From Fasciola hepatica (lineage: Eukaryota > Platyhelminthes > Trematoda > Plagiorchiida > Fasciolidae), in assembly GCA_948099385.1 (NCBI GenBank), contig CANUEZ040000156.1, forward strand, positions 2,976,001 to 3,040,000: a stretch of 64,000 nt of DNA, in the 5' to 3' direction. The translations under genes and the position numbers were made by a program. The notes under the pieces are model-generated. The model had not been told where the DNA came from. It ran no database searches and saw only the letters and a program-made list of their open reading frames with translations. Position 1 is the stretch's first letter. Every line of letters begins with the position of its first letter. Shown piece after piece: positions 57,866-64,000 of the stretch.

Positions 57866-59413
57866 TGTCACCCCAATATTTCCTTCTGCTTTGGCTCCTC
57901 AGAAACTACTCAGTATAGGATAACCACTATACCGAAAGAGACAGTAACAACGTAGCCCCACGCAAACAGTGTGTTAGTTCTACTCGCTCTGTCTGTTATT
58001 TCAAGCCTATCTTATCGCCTCGTTGCCAAACTGCGTTCTGTGTAAGCAAACGGTATTGAGGGTTACCATTACTAACCTCTCTTAATCGTGAAGCCCTAGG
58101 CCATTTATTAGTATCCCAGCGATGCCGTGCTCACGGGCAAATCACAAATCTTTTGAAATGCATACACAGTTACCAAGCCAGTGTACGCAACTTCAACAGC
58201 CTGCAGCAGTATAGCTCAAATCCACTGCGAGCCTATTTTACTCATGCTCCACTCACATAGACCTAACCAATCCATTATTGATTGTATTCATATATTATCA
58301 TAACCCACAGCTGGAAACACGTCCAGGCTGCAATCTCCCTTTATTTCAGGTTCGTTGTCTCCCACAATGTCAGCCGCCAAATAGGCTAACCAAGGGTGCC
58401 GCTTTGACTCGCACGGACAGAGACTCAAGTAGAACCTACCATAGCAACTGAGACCGAAATCAAACCACACAACAAGAGATAACCCTAATTGCTCATCAGA
58501 TCGTTCAGCGTTTTCAAACGCAACCAACACGAATTCCAGTTCACGCGCATGCCGCTACTATACAGCCACACTCGACTGATTGACCGACACATACTTTGCC
58601 CTGCCAGACGAAACTTACGCATTCGATGTCGTACGTTACCAGAAATGACGCTGAATAACACTGAAGGCAAATGCGTCAACACATACATATTTATTTGTCA
58701 GTGGAACAGCATAATAACGCTGAAGTCCATGCAGAGATTTTCCCACTTCATTATCCGTTACCACAGGTTATCCTCCCTCCGATCCGTAGTTGGCTGGGAA
58801 TTGACTCTCCACTTCTCGAGAACCCTCCAGTTGCGCCTTCTTATTTCTGAATAGTACATGTTATTGGCCTTGAATCTAAACTTACCTTTTTATGGACTGC
58901 TGTTTTTCCCACATCCACCAGTCCACTTTCACGAAATTGGCCTCATGTCCCCTTGATTCAAAACTCATTCCGTTTATTGAACTCTGGTAAATCCGTCATT
59001 CAGGGTCTGCATTGTCTTCATGGATCGCTATCCTCCTCGCAAGCGCCGATTTTCCCCCTTTTTCTTCTTGTTCAAAATTTACTCCATCTGCATAACCTCG
59101 GTGGGCCTCCGGTTTCCTTGGCTTGCATCATTCTTGTTCATAATGCCTCCTTAGCACTGCGTTAACGATTTTTTCGATATCTCCACCGCGCGCCACTGCC
59201 TAGCCCGGATTCGAAACCGGTTAAAAACTTCCGCTTAAACCATTATCAGAATGATCCATTCAAACTGTTGCTGTCTTTGTTTTTCCATCTCTGATACTCT
59301 CGACTTTCATACTTAGAGTTTGTGAATATTTCATCTTATTGAGTAACGTGTTACACCGTGATCATGCTTTAGCGCGTGCGTCTCGACCATGGCCGAGAAA
59401 TATACCAATATTA
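57866..59413 (+). repeat. Repeat X copy 2
   Basis: It starts at 'accactgtcaccccaatatt' and ends at 'taccaatattatattatt'. It is the longest copy and includes a 55-base block (about 58077-58131, 'ctcttaatcgtgaagccct' onward) absent from copy 1. It precedes the BEL/Pao gag region in the same orientation, so it could be that element's 5' LTR. Against this, copy 3 ends in the same ATTATT sequence. Confidence 0.82.
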
Positions 59414-59639
59414 TATTATTGTATCCCATCGTGGACCCGCGCTTGTCTCTCGCGCGCCGCAACTTTGTTCCCATTTTCTGAGTCTGTATGACTGCATAAT
59501 TAGGGTTTGTATATGTTCTCTGTTATTGTTCGTTTAGTAATCCAGTATTGTGGAATTTACGGATCACTCGTGCTTTTGTCCTAAGGTTCGTTAAAATTAG
59601 GCTACATATCGCCCAAAGGCATCTTACAATAAAAGATTT
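59414..59639 (+). other. Leader between repeat X copy 2 and the BEL/Pao gag region
   Basis: This is where a primer-binding site would lie if copy 2 is an LTR. I could not identify a match to a particular tRNA 3' end by eye. Confidence 0.4.
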
Positions 59640-59659
59640 ATCAACTTTGAACGAGAAAA

Positions 59660-61320
59660 CAAAAGACATGCCCAGAGGAGGATCAAAACAATTGGAATCT
59701 GGACACGGACTAATGCGGTAAGTCACTGAATGGGGCTGGGGTACTTTTGATTCTGTGACCATTGCTAGACGGCTTAGTCCTCTCAGTACTCGTTCATGCA
59801 TTACTGATGGTACTGTCGATTGCATGAACGTTGATTTATTTAGGCTGAGAGTATTAGACCTAGAACGGCAGTTGTTATCAGCTAGGCCGCACGCCCATGA
59901 GGGGAGAAAAAGTGTAGAACGAGCGGGCGTGAGCACAAAAATTGTGACAATGATCCATTTGTCAGATCAGGGCAAAGGACAATATGAAACTCCACGCCCA
60001 CCGTCGAACATAAAACACCTATAGGACCAGCGATCGACCTGCCAAGAGTAGAGCTGGTGGTTTTCGAGAGACCATCCAAACACTACCACCCAGCAAATCG
60101 AAACATCAGTCGAAAAAAGATAACGGACCCCAGAAAAAGGCCACCCTATTTGGCCCAGTGTTGCCAAGGTCGAGCCACAGAAGATATTGATGGGTAAAGA
60201 ATGATGGGCCCAGAAAAAGACTTCACAACGGCGAGGAAGATCTTGGAGGATCCGTTCGGCCAGCCGCTCAAAGCAGCTCGCAAACTAACTGGAGTGAAAT
60301 CAGGGACCAAACAAACGAAGGAAGACGTCTACCCAATGGTTGATACCACAGTCACGATACAGAGTTGTTTACCAGCTCTCGGTCACTTAAAGTACAAGGA
60401 TGATTTCGAGGCAATACCTCACTTTCGGGCTACAGGGTCGTTGGCCGGCAGAGCCGGGAAGCGTAAGCAGGGGTGACCGCGAGGCCGACTACGAGGAATT
60501 GACCGATTACTTAGAGAGGCAAGCCAAGATAGACGAGAACAGATTTGGCCGACTCATCCGGGACAGTAACCGAGCAACTAGACCTGACACCAATCAAGCT
60601 TCAAGCATTGCAAGGGAGAATTCAAAGCACCAGACTTGGATCAATGCACATGCCATTTCACGCGGGGCTATAGCTCATCCGAGTTGCACGTCCTGTGACA
60701 CTAGCCATGGGCTACTAGAATGTCCGAAGTTCACCAAAGCCACAATAAACGAACGTCGGGGAATGGCGAGGATGAAAGGAGTGTATTTTATCTCTCTGAA
60801 CATCTCACACCGGGCGGCAAATTTCCCAGCAAGAACCAGATGTGGTCCCGAAGGTTGTCTGAGCAGACACCGCCGATTGCCACACCAGGTGAAAGAAGCT
60901 ACGCCAGAGGCGAACACAAAGCCCAGTGTGATTTGCTCAATGCTACGGTCTGCCAGCAAACCAGTACGGCTAGGGGTAGTTGCCATGGAAGTGATGACCC
61001 CAAATGGGGTGGTCAAAGCGGCAGCCTTCGTCGACAGTGGATCAGACACAACACTGGTGAAGGAAAGGTCTGTCGACAAACACCGGCTCGCTGAAAGTAC
61101 GACGTCGTTGGCAGCGAGCACGGTGGGCGGAACGCAAGTAATAACTTCAGCTTCGTTGGGATTGCAGCTCATCTCCCTAGATGCCAACCAGCAAATGGAA
61201 TCAACGAAGGCGTTTACAATAGCTGATCTTCCCATGCGAGCATCGAGGTCGATGAGTGCAATTTTACCTAGGTGGCCTCACTTGCGACGATGTAACCGTC
61301 ATAGACTGGGAAGATGACGA
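59660..61320 (+). pseudogene. BEL/Pao gag and protease region
   Basis: The gag packages element RNA and the protease cleaves the polyprotein. Frame 60201-60476 reads ARKILEDPFGQPLKAARKLT, the conserved 'AxxxLxxxFGxPxxI' gag block. Frame 60400-61317 continues with LQGRWPAEPG and YEELTDYLERQAKIDENRFG. In that frame Cys96, Cys99, His103 and Cys108 (CTSCDTSHGLLEC) form a CX2CX3HX4C knuckle. The second, Cys-rich part typical of Pao (CFxCLxxxHxxxxC) reads YFISLNISHRAANF with its cysteines lost. The protease active site is AAFVDSGSDTTLV with Asp212-Ser-Gly. Gag and protease are in frames broken by at least one shift near 60400-60480 and others upstream. Confidence 0.83.
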
Positions 61321-61479
61321 AGTGGGCCTCGTCATCAGCTGCGGCGTGCCAGAGACACCGCCGGGCATCTTATGCCGTACGGACAGCACTGGGATGGATA
61401 TTATACGGTCCAGTAGTGGGACACGGTTCCTTGAATTACGTATCACCCGAAACGCACCGAATAGATTATCAAATGCAGC

Positions 61480-61727
61480 GGCTGTATGAAACGCGATTTC
61501 ACGACATCGAAGACGAAGGACTTTCGTTGTCTCAAGGGGACCACTTCGCTCTACAAACAGTGCGACAAGAAACTAGATGACTTAAAAAACAGTTTGACGT
61601 TCCCCTCCCATGGCGCACACCAGCTGACCCTTGGGTTGATAACAGGAACTATGAGCTGCAAAGACCACTACGACTGAAAGAACGCTTCGTTCAAGACCAG
61701 GATCTGTGGGAACGATGCGCAGAAGTA
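61480..61727 (+). pseudogene. BEL/Pao reverse transcriptase, N-terminal piece
   Basis: The blocks LQRLYETRFHDIEDEGLSLS, FDVPLPWRTPADPW and NYELQRPLRLKERFVQDQDL then WERCAEVI match the Pao sequence just before the polymerase palm ('..VxLPWR......NR..A..R...LK..L..D......Y...I'). A stop and a frame change at about 61575 precede the second block. The frame is cut at 61727 by the reverse-oriented repeat X copy 3. Confidence 0.8.
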
Positions 61728-62905
61728 ATAATAATACTGGTATATTTCTCGGCCATGGTCGAGATGCACACTGTAGAGCATGATCATGGTGTAACACGTT
61801 ACTCAATAAGATAGAATATTCACAAATTCGGAATATGAAAGTCGAGAGTATCGAAGATGGAAAAATAAGGCCAGCAACAGTTTGAATGGATCATTCTGAT
61901 AATTTATCGCGTGGCACTTTTGAACCGGTTTCGATTCCGGCCTGGGCACTGGTTCGCGGTGGAGATATCGAAAAAATCGTTAACGCAGTGCCAAGGACGC
62001 ATTATGAACGAGAATGATGCAAGCCAAGGAAACCGGAGGCCCACCGAGGTTATGCAGATGGAGTAAATTTTTGAGCAAGAGGAAAAGAGGGGAAAATTGT
62101 AAAGAAGTATGTTCGGGAAAATCAACGCATGCGAAGAGGATATATCCTATAGCGATCATGAAGACAATGCAAACTCTGAATGACGGATTTACCAGAGTTC
62201 AATAAACGGAATGAGTTTTGAAGCAGGGGGGCATGAGACCAATTTTGTGAGAGTGAACACTGGTGAATATGGGAGAAACAGCAGACCATAAAAAGGTGAG
62301 TTTAGATTCAGGATCAGTAACATGTACCATTCTGAAATAAGAAAGCGCAAGTGGAGGGTCTTCGAGAAGTGGAGAGTCAATTCCCAGCCGGCTACGGGTC
62401 GTAGGAAAGATAAACAGTGGTAACGGATGATAAAGTGGGAAATCTCCGCATGGACTTAAGAGTTATTATGCTGTTTCACTGACAAATATATATGTATGTG
62501 CTGACACATTTGCCTTCAGTGTTATTCAGCGTCGTTTCTGGTAACGTACGGCATCGAATACGTAAGGTTCATCTGGCAGGACAATGTATGTGTCGGTCGA
62601 TCAGTCGAGTGTGGCTGTACAGTAGCGGCATGCGCGTGAACTGGAATTCGTGTTGGTTGCGTTTGAAAAAGCTGAACGGTCTGATAAGCAATTGGGAGTA
62701 TTTCCTGTTGTATGGTTTGATTTCGGTCCCAATTGCTATGGTAGGTTCCACTTGAGTCTCTGTCCATGCGAGTCAAAGTGGCATCCTTGGTTAGCCAGTT
62801 TTGCGACTGAGATAGTGGGAGACAACGAACCTGAAATAAAGGGAGATTGCAGCCTGGACGTGTTTTCAGCTGTGGGTTATGATAATGTAATAATGAATAA
62901 TAATG
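61728..62905 (-). repeat. Repeat X copy 3, inserted in reverse orientation in the BEL/Pao pol
   Basis: Its minus strand aligns with copies 1 and 2 from the 3' end ('gagaaatataccagtatta') back to the segment 'attatcataacccacagctg'. The shared frames are readable (for example, the plus-strand 62650-62970 frame equals the minus-strand frame at 58530-58288 with few changes). Beyond 62905 it departs from copies 1 and 2. Confidence 0.83.
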
Positions 62906-63329
62906 GTTTATTTTGGAGACGTCCGAGACCTGCCAAGTGCATAATCAGCTGTTTACAAGTGATGGAATAAACAGACAAAACCCTTGAAAATATGGAAATT
63001 AACATGACAAAAGTTGAAAAAGGGCTAAGAAGGAAAGGGGGTTACGTGGGAAAGGAGAGCAGATAAAAAGCAGCATTCAGGGTGTGCCCCTGCTGCGGAT
63101 CAACGGTTAATGGAGGCATATAAAAACCAGTGGAGGACGAGGCATAAGAGTGACAGAAACTACGGGGTTGGATGGAAGCAAAGTGGTTAAAATTAGTGGC
63201 ATTTCCATTTGTTCGGTTCATTGAAGAAATGGCCATAGGTAGTCTAACGTTGAGAACTCAGCCAGATAGATGAAACTGTCTATCGTTGATTGTGTCCTTA
63301 ATTGAAGGGAGCAGGGTCGGAGAAGGGGT
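62906..63329. other. Rest of the insertion in pol, unlike repeat X copies 1 and 2
   Basis: The insertion in pol appears to extend to about 63330, where Pao coding resumes, so these 420 bases are either a different 5' half of the copy 3 subfamily or a second insertion. No motif is seen. Confidence 0.5.
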
Positions 63330-64000
63330 TAGTCTTGAGGCGAAACGAAGCTCTTGGCTATGTTGAAAGGGTGCCTAATAACACCGACGGCCGGAAGGTG
63401 ATCTGGTATCCACCTCACTACCCGGTTCTCCACCCCAAGAAACCATAATAACTGCGGGTGGTTTTCGACTGTGCAGACACGTTCCAGGGCAAGTCGTTAA
63501 ACGGTCGCTTACTACAAGGGCCCGACTGGACCACGCCATTGATCGAATTTTTTGTGCTGTCTCAGGGTGGGTAGAGTGGCCTTGTCCGCCGACATTAGGG
63601 AAATGTTGCTCCAGGTGAAAATACCGGTAGAAGAACGAGATGCGTTGCGATCGTATGATGGGACGAGAAAGACCCGAACAAATCGGCGATAAATTATAGA
63701 ATTACTGTTCACCCCTCCGGAGCGATACCATCACCGTTTCGTGCGAACTACGCCCTTTGAGAATCAGCGAGCAAATATGGAGCTCTGATTCACTGGTCGG
63801 TAGTAGACAGCGTCAGCAGGAACTTCTACGTCGATGACTACTTTGGGTCATTCGATGACGTAGACCCGGCCCTAGCGCAACTCAGGTGCCCGACAAGATT
63901 GCTACAGAAGGGCGGTTTCCTTCTAACGAAATGGATGTCGAACGCTTCAGAAGTGCTCAAAGTCATTCCGTATCACGAGAGGGCCGAAAGGGTTCGAGAC
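63330..64000 (+). pseudogene. BEL/Pao reverse transcriptase, palm region, continuing past the window
   Basis: NEALGYVERVPNN, VIWYPPHYPVLHPKKP, LRVVFDCADTFQGKSLNGRL and LLQGPDW form the fingers and the start of the palm. Then SADIREM (with frame changes), DPNKSAINYRITVHPSGA, RNFYVDDYFGSFDDVDPALA and GGFLLTKWMSNASEVL follow. The catalytic Tyr-Val-Asp-Asp is intact near 63810. At least two stops and frame changes occur between 63440 and 63780. This is a typical Pao order and confirms that the 61727 and 63330 pieces belong to one gene. Confidence 0.87.

Larger units (their letters stand above)
59640..64000 (+). mobile_element. BEL/Pao LTR retrotransposon, interrupted and running off the window
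   Basis: Coding blocks in BEL/Pao order: gag core (60201-60560), CCHC knuckle (about 60685), aspartic protease (about 61033), reverse transcriptase start (61480-61727), then, after an inserted repeat X copy, reverse transcriptase continuing from 63330 to the window edge. Frameshifts and stops separate most blocks, so this is a dead copy. The 3' part and 3' LTR lie to the right of base 64000. Confidence 0.87.

Noticed and set aside
50311..59413. A single LTR retrotransposon bounded by repeat X copies 1 and 2
   Set aside because: The 6 kb between them holds minus-strand CR1 debris and no gag-pol, while the BEL/Pao genes lie after copy 2. A shared LTR identity remains possible but not as one element.
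1..64000. CRISPR arrays, operons, rRNA or prokaryotic features
   Set aside because: None is present; spliced nuclear-receptor exons and non-LTR retrotransposons make this a eukaryotic nuclear sequence.

Overview
This window comes from a repeat-dense metazoan genome, most likely a digenean fluke (trematode). The reasons are a flatworm-type nuclear receptor gene, RTE, CR1 and Jockey-type LINEs of the kind common in trematodes, and a BEL/Pao LTR element. The species cannot be named from the sequence. Almost no sequence is conventional protein-coding DNA.

Host gene. The one host gene I can support is on the minus strand. Its exon 1 (36997-37308) has an in-frame upstream stop, a start codon and the first zinc finger of a nuclear-receptor DNA-binding domain. 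Its exon 2 (3867-4041) completes the P-box and carries the second finger. The exons join in phase 0 across an intron of about 33 kb (4042-36996). The P-box reads CEACKKFFMR, which points to the two-DNA-binding-domain receptors (2DBD-NR) of flatworms and molluscs. Later exons lie beyond base 1.

Intron 1 (4042-36996) is a stack of dead transposons. It holds a DDE transposase remnant (5780-6545), four copies or part-copies of RTE LINE 'A' (7640-10390 minus, 12340-14290 minus, 17838-19250 plus, 31690-35275 plus), two of RTE LINE 'B' (15340-17837 and 24590-28860, plus), a Jockey-like LINE 'C' (19830-22240), a further RTE fragment (22740-23720), a Jockey-like LINE 'K' (30380-31415), a CR1-like tail 'J' split by a 72-bp-arm hairpin (35869-36047), and copies of a tRNA-derived SINE. 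The most striking structure is a nearly perfect 1,761-bp inverted repeat (7294-9054 versus 17838-19598).

Upstream of the gene (37309-50300) CR1/Jockey-like LINEs are packed side by side: F, G, D and E on the minus strand, then H on the plus strand. LINE H keeps an intact 944-codon endonuclease-reverse transcriptase frame with no AUG ahead of the endonuclease. LINE D is nearly intact but broken by single frameshifts.

The right end (50300-64000) carries three copies of a 1.2-1.5 kb repeat 'X' and a BEL/Pao retroelement (gag, protease, reverse transcriptase; 59640 to the window edge). The third X copy sits in reverse orientation inside the pol gene of that element. Between them are CR1 debris and an unexplained 144-codon frame with a hydrophobic segment.

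All family calls come from reading motifs by eye. Element boundaries are approximate to tens of bases unless stated otherwise.
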